Position numbers and translations under genes: made by a program. This document shows, in pieces, positions 20,698 through 29,900 of a stretch of 64,000 nucleotides of DNA. Under the pieces are notes generated by a model. That model saw only the letters and a list, made by a program, of their open reading frames with translations. It did not search any database and was not told the DNA's origin. Each line of letters starts with the position of its first letter. Position 1 is the stretch's first letter. Source of the DNA: Phreatobacter sp. (GTDB lineage Bacteria > Pseudomonadota > Alphaproteobacteria > Rhizobiales > Phreatobacteraceae). The DNA lies in assembly GCF_030691135.1 (NCBI RefSeq), contig NZ_JAUYFA010000039.1:62001-126000 (forward strand). Reading direction: 5' to 3'.

Positions 20698-20974
20698 GGC
20701 AGGTCTCCGTCTCGCCCCCGCGAGGTTTGTCGTCAGGGTCGCACTCTCGTCAGATCGTGTATCCACCCGTCGACGGCAAGGGCGGGACATGGTTTCAGGC
20801 GGTCCGCCGGGCGCCGCGATGGTCGGAAGCCCCTGCCCCGACGAAAAGCACGTGGATAGGGTCGTCCCGGCTGGCCTTGCCCTTGCATCATGTTGCGCCG
20901 CGGGGTTGACTGGCGCCCCTTGTTTTGGAGGTGCCGGATCGCCGGGGCCTCCTGAGTCGTTTGGAGCAGCATTG

Positions 20975-22093
20975 ATGAAGGTCACCGTCGAGCGGGCCCA
21001 GCTCCTGAAATCCCTCGGCCACGTGCATCGCGTCGTCGAACGCCGCAACACGATCCCCGTCCTGTCGAACGTGCTGATGAAGGCCGAGGGCGCCTCGCTC
21101 CGCCTCAAGGCGACCGATCTCGACATCGAGGTGGTCGAGACGCTCCCCGCCGAGGTCGCCACCGCAGGCGGCACCACCGTGCCGGCCCACATGATCTACG
21201 ACATCGTCCGCAAGCTGCCCGACGGCTCGCAGATCCAGCTCGAGATGATCGGCGACAAGGGCACCCTCGCCGTCAAGGCCGGCCGCTCCCGCTTCACCCT
21301 GCAGACCATCCCCGAGAGCGATTTCCCCGATATCGCCGCCGGCGAGATGTCCCACAGCTTCCAGTTGCCCGCCGGCCACCTCAAGCGCCTCATCGACAAG
21401 ACGCAGTTCGCCATCTCCACCGAGGAGACGCGCTACTATCTCAACGGCATCTTCCTGCATGTCGTGGAGAAGGGTGGCCAGAGCCTGATCCGCGCCGTCG
21501 CGACCGATGGTCACCGCCTCGCCCAGGTCGAGTTCGAGGCGCCCGCCGGCGCCGCCGGCATGCCGGGCGTCATCGTGCCGCGCAAGACCGTGGCCGAGGT
21601 CCAGCGCCTCGCCGACTCGCCGGATGCCAGCGTCACGGTCGAACTCTCCACCGCCAAGGTGCGTTTCCGCTTCGGCGAGACCGTGCTGACCTCGAAGCTG
21701 ATCGACGGCACCTTCCCGGACTATGCCCGCGTCATTCCGCTGGCCAACGACAAGATCCTCACCGTCGAGAAGGGCGAGTTCGCCGCCGCCGTCGACCGTG
21801 TCTCCACCGTCTCCTCGGAGCGCGGCCGTGCCGTGAAACTGTCGGCGAGCGAGGGCAAGCTGACCCTCTCGGTGACCAATCCGGATTCCGGCAGCGCGAC
21901 GGAGGAGCTCGAAGTCTCCTACGAGGCCGACGGCATCGATATCGGCTTCAACTCGCGCTATCTGCTCGACATCACCGGCCAGGTCGACGGCGACACGATC
22001 GAGCTGAAACTCGCCGATCCCGGTTCACCGACCCTGATCCATGATCCGGCCGGCCCGGGCGCCCTCTACGTGCTCATGCCGATGCGGGTCTGA
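20975..22093 (+). CDS. dnaN: DNA polymerase III beta subunit (sliding clamp)
   Basis: A 372-residue clamp starting [41 protein letters not shown] lies 8 nt before the ATG at 20975, and a GANTC site (20954-20958) lies just upstream of that. Three clamp repeats are present, and the C-terminus ends in the [10 protein letters not shown] segment typical of the clamp. The ring tethers DNA polymerase III to DNA. Its 277-bp upstream region, shared with the divergent secreted-protein gene, should hold its own promoter. Confidence 0.97.
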   Translation: MKVTVERAQLLKSLGHVHRVVERRNTIPVLSNVLMKAEGASLRLKATDLDIEVVETLPAEVATAGGTTVPAHMIYDIVRKLPDGSQIQLEMIGDKGTLAVKAGRSRFTLQTIPESDFPDIAAGEMSHSFQLPAGHLKRLIDKTQFAISTEETRYYLNGIFLHVVEKGGQSLIRAVATDGHRLAQVEFEAPAGAAGMPGVIVPRKTVAEVQRLADSPDASVTVELSTAKVRFRFGETVLTSKLIDGTFPDYARVIPLANDKILTVEKGEFAAAVDRVSTVSSERGRAVKLSASEGKLTLSVTNPDSGSATEELEVSYEADGIDIGFNSRYLLDITGQVDGDTIELKLADPGSPTLIHDPAGPGALYVLMPMRV

Positions 22094-22098
22094 CCGCG

Positions 22099-23007
22099 GT
22101 GTCCGCGACACGTATCGACGGCAAGGCCGTTGCCGCCCGCGTTCTCGATCAGGTCCGGGACCGCGCCGCGGCCTTCACCGCTGCGAAGGGGCGCCCCCCG
22201 GGCCTCGCCGTCGTGCTGGTCGGCGAGGATCCGGCGAGCCAGGTCTATGTCCGCAACAAGGGCCGCGAGGCGGACGCCGCGGGCTTCCGCTCCGAGCAGC
22301 ACACCCTGCCGCTGTCGACCAGTCAGGCCGAGCTTCTCGCCATTGTCGCCCGGCTCAATGCCGATCCCGGCATCGACGGCATTCTGGTGCAGCTGCCGCT
22401 GCCGAAAGGCATCGACACGGAAACCGTGCTGCTCGCCATCGACCCCGCCAAGGACGTCGACGGTTTCCACCCGATCAATGTCGGCCTTCTCGGCACCGGC
22501 GCCGCGGACAAGGCCCTGGTGCCCTGCACCCCGGCCGGCTCGGTGATCCTCGTCGAAAGCGTCCTCGGTCCCTCCCTCGCCGGCAAGCACGCCGTCGTCG
22601 TCGGCCGCTCCAACATCGTCGGCAAGCCGGTCGCCCAGCTCCTGCTGCAGCGCGACGCGACGGTCACCATCGCCCATTCCCGCACCGCTGACCTGCCGGC
22701 GATCTGCCGCATGGCGGATGTCCTGGTGGCGGCGGTCGGCCGGCCCGAAATGATCCGCGGCGACTGGGTGAAGCCCGGCGCCGTCGTCATCGACGTCGGC
22801 ATCAACCGCATTGCCGCTCCCGAGAAGGGCGAGGGCAAGACGCGCCTCGTCGGCGACGTCGCGACCGAGGAGGCGGCGGTCCACGCCGCGGCCATCACGC
22901 CGGTGCCCGGCGGCGTCGGTCCGATGACCATCGCGCTGCTCATGGCCAATACGGTGGCTGCCGCCCATCTGCGGGAAGGCCTGCCGCGGCCGCATTTCGG
23001 CGCCTGA
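22099..23007 (+). CDS. folD: Bifunctional methylenetetrahydrofolate dehydrogenase/cyclohydrolase
   Basis: A 302-residue enzyme that interconverts 5,10-methylene- and 10-formyl-tetrahydrofolate using NADP. Signature regions are [14 protein letters not shown] with the catalytic Lys, the [13 protein letters not shown] substrate loop, the NADP-binding [16 protein letters not shown], and the C-terminal [16 protein letters not shown]. It starts at GTG 22099, six bases after the dnaN stop, so the two are probably co-transcribed. Confidence 0.96.
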   Translation: MSATRIDGKAVAARVLDQVRDRAAAFTAAKGRPPGLAVVLVGEDPASQVYVRNKGREADAAGFRSEQHTLPLSTSQAELLAIVARLNADPGIDGILVQLPLPKGIDTETVLLAIDPAKDVDGFHPINVGLLGTGAADKALVPCTPAGSVILVESVLGPSLAGKHAVVVGRSNIVGKPVAQLLLQRDATVTIAHSRTADLPAICRMADVLVAAVGRPEMIRGDWVKPGAVVIDVGINRIAAPEKGEGKTRLVGDVATEEAAVHAAAITPVPGGVGPMTIALLMANTVAAAHLREGLPRPHFGA

Positions 23008-23094
23008 AACGGGCAGCGGCCTCACGCAACCTTGATTTTGCGCGCCGGAGGCTCGATATCCGGGCCACCCCTTTTCCATCACAGGCGAGACGCC

Positions 23095-23703
23095 ATGACC
23101 AACCCGAAGAACGGGCACGACGAAGTGCCGATCGAGGCGGCGGACGAGACGGCCGAGGCCGCCGCGACCGAAGCGACCCTGGCCGATGCCGGCCCCGCCC
23201 TGCTCGCCGCCGCCCAGGCCGAGGCGCGCGACCTGAAGGACCGCATGCTGCGCACCCTGGCGGAGATGGAGAACCTCAGGAAACGCACCGAGCGCGAGGT
23301 GGTCGACGCCCGCACCTATGGCGTCACCGCCTTTGCCCGCGACATGCTGAACGTCGCCGACAACATGCGCCGCGCCTTCGAGACGCTGCCCGACGAGGCG
23401 CGGCCCACCGACGGCCCGCTCAAGGCCTTCGTCGAGGGCATCGACCTGACCGAGCGCGAACTCCTCAAGACGCTGGAGAAGCACGGCGTCAAGAAGATCG
23501 CCCCCGACGGGCAGAAGTTCGATCCGAACCTGCATCAGGCCATGTTCGAGATCCCCAATGCCGACCTGCCCAAGGGCACCGTCGTGCAGACTGTGCAGGC
23601 CGGCTTCGTCATCGGCGAGCGCGTCCTGCGCCCCGCCCTCGTCGGGGTCTCCACCGGGGGACCGAAAGCCGCCCCCCAGGCCGCTTCCGCCGACGACGCC
23701 TGA
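23095..23703 (+). CDS. grpE: Heat-shock nucleotide exchange factor GrpE
   Basis: A 202-residue protein. An Ala/Glu-rich N-terminus (about 1-45) precedes the long dimerisation helix with [22 protein letters not shown], and the beta domain contains [13 protein letters not shown] and the [25 protein letters not shown] segment. It releases ADP from DnaK. The start at 23095 gives the family length. dnaK and hrcA are not in the window. A TRIC-type channel gene follows 5 bp downstream. Confidence 0.96.
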   Translation: MTNPKNGHDEVPIEAADETAEAAATEATLADAGPALLAAAQAEARDLKDRMLRTLAEMENLRKRTEREVVDARTYGVTAFARDMLNVADNMRRAFETLPDEARPTDGPLKAFVEGIDLTERELLKTLEKHGVKKIAPDGQKFDPNLHQAMFEIPNADLPKGTVVQTVQAGFVIGERVLRPALVGVSTGGPKAAPQAASADDA

Positions 23704-23708
23704 TCGCC

Positions 23709-24329
23709 ATGACCGGGCTCCTGCCCTGGCTCGAATGGGCAGGCGTCGCGGTCTTCGCCCTGACCGGCGCCCTGGTGGCGGCGCGCAAGCAGATGGACCC
23801 CTTCGGCTTCGTCCTGCTCGGCACCGTCACCGGCATCGGCGGCGGCACGCTGCGCGACATCCTGCTCGGCGTCAGGCCGGTGCCCTGGATCCTCGATCCC
23901 GCGGTGGTGATCATCTGCGCCGCGGTGTCGCTCGCCGCCTTCGTCTCCGCCCACCATTTCGAGCGGGAGGGCCGCACCCGCGTCATTCTCTGGGCCGACG
24001 CCCTCGGCCTCGCCCTGTTCACGGTGACCGGCACGGCCAAGGCCCTGGAAGCCGGGGCGCCGGCCATTTCCGCCGTGCTGCTCGGCGTCGTCACCGCGAC
24101 CTTCGGCGGCATCATCCGCGACATCCTGGCCGGCGACGTGCCCCTCGCCTTGCGCCGCGACGTCTATGTCACCGCCTCGCTGGCCGGGGCTGTCGCCTTT
24201 GCCCTCGCCAACCGCTTCGTCTCGCCGGATATCGACGATCTCTGCGGCTTCGTGGTGGTCTTCGCCATCCGCGGTCTCGCCATCCGCCACGGCTGGTCCC
24301 TGCCGACCTACGGCAAGCGGGACGGATAG
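23709..24329 (+). CDS. TRIC/UPF0126 family membrane channel-like protein
   Basis: A 206-residue protein with seven predicted spans. The two repeated halves each carry the diagnostic glycine pattern: TGIGGGTLRDILLG in the first and TATFGGIIRDILAG in the second. The UPF0126 family is the bacterial relative of trimeric intracellular cation channels. ATG 23709 is 5 bp after grpE, so it is likely in the same transcript. The physiological ion is not known here. Confidence 0.9.
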   Translation: MTGLLPWLEWAGVAVFALTGALVAARKQMDPFGFVLLGTVTGIGGGTLRDILLGVRPVPWILDPAVVIICAAVSLAAFVSAHHFEREGRTRVILWADALGLALFTVTGTAKALEAGAPAISAVLLGVVTATFGGIIRDILAGDVPLALRRDVYVTASLAGAVAFALANRFVSPDIDDLCGFVVVFAIRGLAIRHGWSLPTYGKRDG

Positions 24330-24421
24330 TCCTATTCATAGGATTTTCGTCCTTGACAGCGCAACGCTGATCGGCTAGGTTGCAGGCACTTTCGGGAATT
24401 GCGCCCCGCTCCTGCGGCCTG

Positions 24422-24538
24422 AAGTCGTGGATGCCCGGGACGAGCCCGGGCATGACGCGGAGGGGGCGGAGGCCTTCAGGAAAGCGCGGTGGAACCTCAG
24501 TCCGTCATGCCCGGGCTCGTCCCGGGTATCCACGACTT
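24422..24538. repeat. REP-like palindrome doublet 1 (head-to-head inverted pair)
   Basis: Two copies of a 36-bp element in opposite orientation at 24422-24457 and 24503-24538. Each has a conserved GTCGTGG lead, a 9-bp stem ATGCCCGGG/CCCGGGCAT with a 5-nt loop, and a GACG tail. The second copy has one A-C mismatch in the stem. The doublet fills the space before the GIY-YIG gene. Confidence 0.9.
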
Positions 24539-24570
24539 GCTTCACCGGCCTCCCATTCATGGAGACGACC

Positions 24571-24867
24571 ATGGAAAGACCCTTCGGCGGCTGGGTCTAT
24601 CTCATGACAAATCGCCGCGACGGCGTGCTCTACACCGGCGTCACCAACGACATCGCCCGCCGCGCCTTCGAGCATCGCACCGGCGCCTATCCCGGCTTCA
24701 CCCGCCGCTATGGCCTGAAGCTCCTGGTCTGGATGGAGCGCTATGAGGATATCCGGGACGCCATCCAGCGCGAGAAGGCGATCAAGCACTGGCCGAGAGG
24801 GCGGAAGGTCCGGCTGATCCACGAAACGAACCCGGACTGGCGCGATCTCTACGAGGATCTGGCGTAA
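24571..24867 (+). CDS. GIY-YIG domain single-strand/homing-type nuclease family protein
   Basis: A 98-residue protein consisting of one GIY-YIG domain. The first motif appears as GWVYLMTNRRDGVLYTGVT, so the usual GIY is WVY and YIG is YTG. The conserved Arg (IARRAFEHR), the His-rich helix, the RYGLKLLVWMERY strand and the AIQREKAIKHWPR helix with the metal-binding Glu follow. I choose the ATG at 24571, which has GGAGA 5 nt upstream; another in-frame ATG lies at 24559. The gene is precisely framed by two inverted doublets of 36-bp palindromes (33 bp before, 23 bp after). Small proteins of this kind are widespread and multi-copy in rhizobia; their role is uncertain. Confidence 0.88.
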   Translation: MERPFGGWVYLMTNRRDGVLYTGVTNDIARRAFEHRTGAYPGFTRRYGLKLLVWMERYEDIRDAIQREKAIKHWPRGRKVRLIHETNPDWRDLYEDLA

Positions 24868-24889
24868 CCCTCGGCTCCTCGATCGAAGA

Positions 24890-25011
24890 AAGTCGTGGAT
24901 GCCCGGGACAAGCCCGGGCATGACGGACTGAGGTTCCGAAGCCAGCACGGTTGGGGTCTGTCGCCACCCGCTCCGCGTCATGCCCGGGCTTGTCCCGGGC
25001 ATCCACGACTT
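24890..25011. repeat. REP-like palindrome doublet 2 (head-to-head inverted pair)
   Basis: Copies of the 36-bp element at 24890-24925 (forward) and 24976-25011 (reverse), with 50 bp between them. Both have the perfect 9-bp stem and an ACAAG loop. It fills the gap between the GIY-YIG gene and hisS and touches the hisS stop. Confidence 0.9.
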
Positions 25012-25017
25012 GGCCCC

Positions 25018-26625
25018 TCACCGCCCGGCGAGCAGTTCGCGGATCTTCTCCACCAACTCGCCGCGCTTCGCCGCGAACTGCGCCGGGCGCGCGGCACGCC
25101 ATTCGGCATTGTCGGTGATGGTCTTGGCGGCCTCGGCACCGGCGACGAGGTCCTTGATCATCACCTCGCCCGCCTCGCGCTCGTTGGAGCCCTGGATGAT
25201 CACGGCCGGGGCGTTGCGGCGGTCGGCATATTTCATCTGCGCCTTCATGCCGGACGAGCCGAGATACATCTCGGCGCGGATGCCGGCGGCGCGGAGTTCC
25301 GACACCATCTTCTGGTATTCGGCGACCTGGTCGCGGTCCATGACGAGGACGACGACGGGACCGACGGGCTTTTCGGCGCCGAGCTTGCCGAGGGATTTCA
25401 GGGCCGCCGCGAGGCGCGAGACGCCGATGGAGAAACCGGTGGCCGGCACCTCCTCGCCGCGGAAGCGGGCGACGAGCCCGTCATAGCGACCACCGCCGGC
25501 GACCGAGCCGAAGCGCACCACCAGGCCGTCCTCGTTGGTGACGGGGAAGGTCAGTTCAACCTCGTAAACCGGGCCGGTGTAATATTCCAGGCCGCGGACG
25601 ACAGAGGGGTCGATGCGAATACGCTTAGAACCATAACCGGACGCCCGTACTAGAGACACAATTTCGTTCAATTCATGAACGGCGGCGGTCCCTACTGGTG
25701 AGTCTTGCAAAAGATGGCCCCAACGGCCCAGCAATCCAAGACTGTCGTAGTACGCTCTCACGTCACCTTTAAAAAGATCCCTAAGCAGCGGAATCTCTTT
25801 AACTTCTACATCTGCATCATCATCAATGAGCCTAGTTTGATCGCCGACGGGTACGCTATAATAATAGTTCTCAGAAGGACTAACAAACAGTAGCAATTTT
25901 TCAATCTGCGCCTCATCCAGCCCGGCGCCCTTGGTGAAATCCCCGCTCTCGTCCTTGCGGCCTGCCCCCAGCAGCAGCTTCACGCCCTCCGGGCCGAACT
26001 TGTCGAGCTTGTCGATGGCGCGCAGCACCGTCAGCCGCCGGCCGGCATTCTCGTCCCCGCCGAGGCCGATGGCTTCCATCACCCCGTCGAGCACCTTGCG
26101 GTTGTTGACGCGCACCACATAGTCGCCGCGGGCGATGCCGAGCTCTTCCATGGTGTCAGCGGCCATCATGCAGATCTCGGCATCCGCCGCCGGCGAGGCG
26201 GAGCCCACCGTATCGGCGTCGAACTGCATGAACTGGCGGAAGCGGCCAGGGCCCGGCTTCTCGTTGCGGAAGACATAGCCGGAACGGTAGCTGCGATAGG
26301 GCTTGGGCAGGGCGTCGAAATGTTCGGCGACATAGCGGGCGAGCGGCGCGGTGAGGTCGTAGCGCAGCGACAGCCACTGCTCGTCATCGTCCTGGAAGGA
26401 GAAGACGCCCTCGTTGGGCCGGTCCTGATCGGGCAGGAACTTGCCGAGCGCATCGGTGAACTCGATGGCCGGGGTCTCCACCGCCTCGAAGCCGTAGAGC
26501 TCGTAGACCCCGCGGATCGTCTCGAGCATGGCATTGACGCCGGCGATCTCGGCGGCGTCGCGGTCGACGAAGCCGCGCGGCAGGCGGGCGAGCGTGCCGG
26601 GCTTCTTCTTCGGGGTCTCGGACAT
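25018..26625 (-). CDS. hisS: Histidyl-tRNA synthetase with an internal low-GC segment
   Basis: A 535-residue class II synthetase that charges tRNA-His. Motif 2 appears as [32 protein letters not shown], the histidine-specific loop as [17 protein letters not shown] (about 342-358), motif 3 as [11 protein letters not shown], and a C-terminal anticodon-binding domain follows. The frame is intact throughout. Codons for residues about 236-335 (bases 25621-25920) are near 47% GC by hand count and use AT-ending codons, whereas both flanks are near two-thirds GC. This segment is the insertion region between motif 2 and the histidine loop. It looks like a recombined patch from a lower-GC source. ATG 26625. 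Confidence 0.95.
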   Translation of the reverse strand: MSETPKKKPGTLARLPRGFVDRDAAEIAGVNAMLETIRGVYELYGFEAVETPAIEFTDALGKFLPDQDRPNEGVFSFQDDDEQWLSLRYDLTAPLARYVAEHFDALPKPYRSYRSGYVFRNEKPGPGRFRQFMQFDADTVGSASPAADAEICMMAADTMEELGIARGDYVVRVNNRKVLDGVMEAIGLGGDENAGRRLTVLRAIDKLDKFGPEGVKLLLGAGRKDESGDFTKGAGLDEAQIEKLLLFVSPSENYYYSVPVGDQTRLIDDDADVEVKEIPLLRDLFKGDVRAYYDSLGLLGRWGHLLQDSPVGTAAVHELNEIVSLVRASGYGSKRIRIDPSVVRGLEYYTGPVYEVELTFPVTNEDGLVVRFGSVAGGGRYDGLVARFRGEEVPATGFSIGVSRLAAALKSLGKLGAEKPVGPVVVLVMDRDQVAEYQKMVSELRAAGIRAEMYLGSSGMKAQMKYADRRNAPAVIIQGSNEREAGEVMIKDLVAGAEAAKTITDNAEWRAARPAQFAAKRGELVEKIRELLAGR

Positions 26626-26658
26626 GGCGGTCTTCCGGCGGACAAGGGAGGCGGCTTG

Positions 26659-27384
26659 CTAGCGCACCCTCAGGTCGATGTCGACCGCGCCCCGGTCGGC
26701 ATCGCGCCGGACATGGGCGAAATAGACCACTTGCACCGGCGTCCGGGCGCCGAGCCGGGCGGTCCAGGACGAGACCGGCGCCCGCGACAGGCCGTAGACC
26801 AGCCGCACCGGCGCCCCGGCCGCGGCATTGGCCCCGGCGCGCTGGACGAGGCGCTGGCCGTTGACCCAGAGCACCAGGCGGCCGTCGGCGCCGGCCGACC
26901 AGCGCTGGTCGACGAGGACATCGTGCCAGCGCTGGGTCAGCAGCGTCGGCGGCACCACCACCACCTCGCCGCCCAGCGCCGGTCCCGAGGCGACGAGGCC
27001 CGCCTCGCGCCATTCCAGCGTCAGGAGCAGGCGCTCGCCCTGGACGAGCCGGGCGAGCGTCACGGTGAGCCCGGGCGTCGCCGTGGTGCCGCGGGGAATG
27101 AAGACGGAGAGGGTGGTGAAGGCCTCCGTGCCGGGGGAAAGGCCCGGCCCCGCCTCGGCCCGCTCCACCCGCTCCGTATCGGCCGGACAGGGCGCGCCGC
27201 ACTCGCCGGGGCGGAGCTCGAAGCGGGTGGTGACGATACCCGGCAGCCGCACGGGATGGGGCTGCGCCACCTCCATCACCGGATGGCCGCCGCTCGCCGC
27301 CTGCCGCGTGAAACCGGGAAAGTCCTGCGCAAGGGCCGGCGCGGCGGCGATCAGCCCGGCGAGGACCAGCGCCGCCCGCCTCAC
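26659..27384 (-). CDS. Secreted polysaccharide-lyase-like (jelly-roll) protein
   Basis: A 241-residue exported protein with signal peptide MRRAALVLAGLIAAAPALAQ. The mature part resembles heparin-lyase-like polysaccharide lyase domains (PF14099 type) in its TLEWREAG, RWHDVLVDQRWSAGADGRLVLWVNGQRLV and final YFAHVRR strands. It also contains a short GECGAPCPADTER region like the RAE-ECG motif of that family. The GTG start at 27384 overlaps the stop of the upstream exported protein by 4 bp, so the two are coupled. The substrate is unknown. Confidence in lyase chemistry is low because catalytic residues cannot be named. Confidence 0.65.
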   Translation of the reverse strand: MRRAALVLAGLIAAAPALAQDFPGFTRQAASGGHPVMEVAQPHPVRLPGIVTTRFELRPGECGAPCPADTERVERAEAGPGLSPGTEAFTTLSVFIPRGTTATPGLTVTLARLVQGERLLLTLEWREAGLVASGPALGGEVVVVPPTLLTQRWHDVLVDQRWSAGADGRLVLWVNGQRLVQRAGANAAAGAPVRLVYGLSRAPVSSWTARLGARTPVQVVYFAHVRRDADRGAVDIDLRVR

Positions 27385-28037
27385 CGGCGGACCGCGAAGG
27401 TCAGGTCGAAGGCGGTCTGCTTGTTGCCGGCACGGTCGCGCACCGTGGTGCGCACGACATAGTCGCCGGGTTCGAGGCCGGAGAAGGAATAGGTCACATA
27501 GAGGAAGAACTCGCGGTTGCGGCGCCGGCTCGCCGTGGCGATGGTGTTGAAGGACTGCTGGGCGACCAGCGACTGGCCGTCGGCGCGGCGCAGCTCGAAA
27601 TCGAGCACCAGATCGGTGCGGAAAATGTCGCCGGAGCGCCGCCAGCCCTGGCCCGCCAGCTCGGCATAGACGAGCAGCGGCTGGCCGATCTCGAAACTGG
27701 TGGAATCCCGCGGGTTGAACACGCCAAAGCCCTGCGGCTCCTCGGCGACGAAGGTGGCGCGCCGGATCGTCAGCGGCATCTTCTCGGAAATGGCGATGGC
27801 GGCCTCGTCCAGCGCGTCCAGCGCCTCGACGGCGCGGCCGGCGGCGGCGGCCTCCTGCGCCCGGCGCACCTCGGCGGAAATGTCGGTCGGCGGCGGGCCG
27901 ATCGGGGCGGGCGCGACCCTGTCGGGCGCCTGCTGGGTGGGCGTCACCTGCTGGGTCTGGGCCTCAGCCGGCGGGACCGCGAACAGCAGGGCGAGCACGA
28001 GCGAGGCCGGGATCGAAACGGGCGAACGCATGGGCAC
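27381..28037 (-). CDS. Exported protein of unknown function
   Basis: A 218-residue protein with signal peptide ending LALLFAVPPAEAQ, then a Gln/Thr/Pro-rich linker (about 28-50), a helical part with AQEAAAAGRAVEALDALDEAA, and a C-terminal beta domain (YVTYSFSGLEPGDYVVRTTVRDRAGNKQTAFDLTFAV) like those in periplasmic or Ig-like modules. It starts at GTG 28037, which has GGAGG 6 nt upstream; the ATG two codons later is more distant. It is the first gene of a two-gene unit with the polysaccharide-lyase-like protein, suggesting a shared envelope or carbohydrate role. I do not recognise a named family. Confidence 0.7.
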   Translation of the reverse strand: MPMRSPVSIPASLVLALLFAVPPAEAQTQQVTPTQQAPDRVAPAPIGPPPTDISAEVRRAQEAAAAGRAVEALDALDEAAIAISEKMPLTIRRATFVAEEPQGFGVFNPRDSTSFEIGQPLLVYAELAGQGWRRSGDIFRTDLVLDFELRRADGQSLVAQQSFNTIATASRRRNREFFLYVTYSFSGLEPGDYVVRTTVRDRAGNKQTAFDLTFAVRR

Positions 28038-28324
28038 GAGGCACCTCCGGACGAATCGACCGACAGGATAGCATGGCCGCCCGGCGATGCTGGCGGGACC
28101 GGTCGAAGCTAGGTCAAATCACGCATAAGCTATTGATAACGAGCGTTTTTTGTCGAAGATGCTGGCGTCGTGGCATGGCGGCAATGTGTCGGCAGCGGGG
28201 CGTAACGGTGGCCCCGCCTCTTCCGTAACCGCCTCGCGAGCGCTATCTCCCCCGACTATGCCGGGTCGGGACATCGTGCTTTGCTCCCGGCCCCTCGCCT
28301 TCGCATCCGCATCAGGATCCCTGC

Positions 28325-29695
28325 ATGGCCCGCGATACAGTCGACCTGACGCCCATCGAATCCCGCGACGAACTGGTCGCCTGGATCGAGAAGGGCAACA
28401 AACCGAAGGACCGCTTCCGGGTCGGGACGGAGCACGAGAAGTTCGGATTCTACCGCAACGACCTGACCCCGGTTCCCTATGAGGGGCCGCGCGGCATCCG
28501 CGCCATCCTCGAGGGGATGGAGGGCCTTCTCGGCTGGGAGCCGATCCTCGACGGCGACAACATCATCGGGCTCGCCGACGTCACCGGCGGCGGCGCCATC
28601 TCGCTGGAGCCGGGCGGCCAGTTCGAGCTCTCCGGCGCGCCCTTCGAGACCCTGCACCAGACCTGGATGGAGACGCACGCCCATTTCGCCCAGGTGCGCG
28701 AGATCGCCGACCCCATGGGCATTGGCTTCCTCGGGCTCGGCATGAGCCCGAAATGGACGCGGGCGGAGACGCCGGTCATGCCGAAGTCGCGCTATCAGAT
28801 CATGACGCGCTACATGCCGAAGGTCGGCAGCCTCGGCCTCGACATGATGTACCGGACCTCGACCGTGCAGGCGAACCTCGACTTTGCGTCGGAAGCCGAC
28901 ATGGTCAAGAAGCTCCGGGTGTCGCTCGCCTGGCAGCCGGTCGCCACTGCCATCTTCGCCAATTCACCCTTCACGGAAGGGCGGCTCAACGGCTACCAGT
29001 CGTTCCGCTCGGCCGTCTGGATGGACACCGACAACAACCGCGCCGGCATGCTGCCCTTCGCCTTCGAGGACGGCATGGGCTTCGAGCGCTATGTCGACTA
29101 CGCCCTCGACGTGCCGATGTATTTCATCAAGCGCGGCGACACCTATATCGACGTCGCCGGTTCGTCCTTCCGCGACCTGCTGGCGGGGAAGAACCCGGCC
29201 GCCCCCGGCGAGCGCGCCGTGCTCTCCGACTGGGTCAACCATGTCGGCACCATCTTCCCTGAGGTGCGGCTGAAGCGCTACCTGGAGATGCGCGGCGCCG
29301 ATTCAGGGCCCCTGTCGCGCATCGTCGCGCTCCCCGCGCTATTCGTCGGCCTGCTCTATGACGACGGCGTGCTCGATGCCGCCTGGGACCTGGTCAAGGA
29401 CTGGACGGCGGAGGAGCGGCAGAAGCTGCGCGACGACGTGCCGAGGCTCGGCTTCAAGGCGGAGATCCGCGGCCTCACCGTCGGCGAACTCGCCCGCGAG
29501 ATGCTGACCCTCGCCCGCACCGGCCTGCGCCGCCGCGACCGGCTCGACATGAACGGCTGCGACGAGACGCGCTATCTCGACCCGATCCAGGCCATCGTCG
29601 ACGACGGCCGCACGGCGGCCGAGGCGCTGATCGAGAAATATCTTGGCCCCTGGCAGGGCCAGATCGACCGGGTCTTCGAGGAACAGGCCTATTGA
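28325..29695 (+). CDS. gshA: Glutamate-cysteine ligase (plant/proteobacterial type)
   Basis: A 456-residue enzyme of the GCS2 family that joins glutamate and cysteine with ATP, the first step of glutathione synthesis. The N-terminal FRVGTEHEKFGFY motif, the GGGAISLEPGGQFELSG loop, the MTRYMPKVGSLGLDMMYRT stretch and the TYIDVAGSSFRDLL region are characteristic. Length is normal for alphaproteobacteria. The start at 28325 has AGGATC 7 nt upstream. A 287-bp intergenic region separates it from the divergent exported-protein gene and includes an AT-rich stretch (28110-28155) that could hold promoters. It stands alone. Confidence 0.96.
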   Translation: MARDTVDLTPIESRDELVAWIEKGNKPKDRFRVGTEHEKFGFYRNDLTPVPYEGPRGIRAILEGMEGLLGWEPILDGDNIIGLADVTGGGAISLEPGGQFELSGAPFETLHQTWMETHAHFAQVREIADPMGIGFLGLGMSPKWTRAETPVMPKSRYQIMTRYMPKVGSLGLDMMYRTSTVQANLDFASEADMVKKLRVSLAWQPVATAIFANSPFTEGRLNGYQSFRSAVWMDTDNNRAGMLPFAFEDGMGFERYVDYALDVPMYFIKRGDTYIDVAGSSFRDLLAGKNPAAPGERAVLSDWVNHVGTIFPEVRLKRYLEMRGADSGPLSRIVALPALFVGLLYDDGVLDAAWDLVKDWTAEERQKLRDDVPRLGFKAEIRGLTVGELAREMLTLARTGLRRRDRLDMNGCDETRYLDPIQAIVDDGRTAAEALIEKYLGPWQGQIDRVFEEQAY

Positions 29696-29761
29696 GGTTG
29701 GGGGCAGCAGACCTGCCGCGTCAGGCGGCCGAGCCTCCCCACGCAATCAGGAACCTCCGCC

Positions 29762-29853
29762 CGTCATGCCCGGCCTTGTACCGGGCATCCACGAATTCCC
29801 CTCAGACGGCGGTGTTCAAGTCGTGGATGCCCGGGACAGGCCCGGGCATGACG
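29762..29853. repeat. REP-like palindrome doublet 3 (tail-to-tail inverted pair)
   Basis: Copies of the 36-bp element at 29762-29797 (reverse) and 29818-29853 (forward), 20 bp apart, in the gap between gshA and the LysR gene. The first has a diverged tail (GAATT) and changes in the stem that are compensated by G-U pairing; the second has loop ACAGG. The order of orientations is opposite to doublets 1 and 2. Confidence 0.85.
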
Positions 29854-29900
29854 CGGATAGGGTGGTGTCAAGTGGCCGCACCGGACACAGCACCGCCCCC

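Noticed and set aside
20287..21192. Longer form of the secreted protein extending over the dnaN start
   Set aside because: The extension precedes a perfect signal peptide with its own ribosome-binding site at 20697 and would overlap dnaN on the other strand.
24422..25011. CRISPR array
   Set aside because: Repeats here are palindromic, alternate in orientation and are too few and irregularly spaced; no cas genes are present.
25705..25893. Short frame of AT-rich codons within hisS
   Set aside because: It is antisense to the low-GC patch in hisS. The hisS frame continues without interruption, so this is composition noise, not a nested gene.
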